A stretch of 60,000 nucleotides of DNA. Source: Acanthaster planci (taxonomy: Eukaryota; Echinodermata; Asteroidea; Valvatida; Acanthasteridae). More notes on this DNA, generated by a model. It was not told the DNA's origin and did not search any database. It was given only the letters and a program-made list of their open reading frames with translations. The stretch lies in the NCBI RefSeq assembly GCF_001949145.1, contig NW_019091506.1, positions 539,548 through 599,547 of the forward strand. The letters run 5' to 3'. The stretch's first letter is position 1. The DNA itself is not shown here.

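Overview
The window is one piece of a large animal nuclear gene on the + strand. It carries 57 GT-AG-bounded exons, the last cut by the window edge. They join in frame without a stop into 9,291 nt, or 3,097 codons, of an axonemal dynein heavy chain of the DNAH5/DNAH8 (outer-arm gamma-type) class. From recalled vertebrate sequences the wording is closer to DNAH8 than to DNAH5. Both ends of the gene lie outside: the N-terminal tail lies upstream of position 502, and the last few hundred C-terminal residues lie downstream of 60000. No second protein gene was found on either strand.

Organism: short GC3-rich exons (63-345 bp, mean about 163) sit in AT-richer introns (mean about 0.9 kb, maximum 2.7 kb). 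The introns are crowded with short non-autonomous repeats of types seen in marine invertebrate deuterostomes, such as fold-backs starting ggccaatttcat and hAT-like elements starting CAGCGGCGTAG. An echinoderm, perhaps a sea star or sea urchin, is my best guess, but this is inference. A 306-bp run of N (27161-27466) marks an assembly gap inside an intron. The reading phase is continuous across it, so no exon need be missing.

Layout: 502-4827 is the end of the tail. 5502-14438 is the linker. 15774-20374 is AAA1 with intact Walker A (GPAGTGKT) and Walker B (CFDEFN). 21039-24392 is AAA2 (GPSGAGKS). 26091-31844 is AAA3 ([17 protein letters not shown]). 31845-39285 is AAA3/AAA4 (GVGGSGKQ). 39711-44357 is the stalk coiled coils with the microtubule-binding tip. 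44876-50639 is AAA5. 51472-56200 is AAA6. 56946-60000 is the start of the C-terminal domain. All four nucleotide-binding loops usual for the family are present, so the motor looks functional.

The most notable non-genic content is a dispersed repeat family with four copies (4270-4522, about 23351-23446, 30472-30570, 50752-50880). It shares a module with a palindromic ggttctgaaaagaacc core. Two copies also carry, on the minus strand, a hammerhead-ribozyme-like core. One copy is flanked by a 13-bp direct repeat and has inserted into an older repeat. Other items are at least ten further fold-back/MITE insertions, several with clear target-site duplications; a tandem triplication that copies the 3' end of exon 27 with its splice donor into the following intron; several minisatellites; and tRNA-derived SINE-like sequences.
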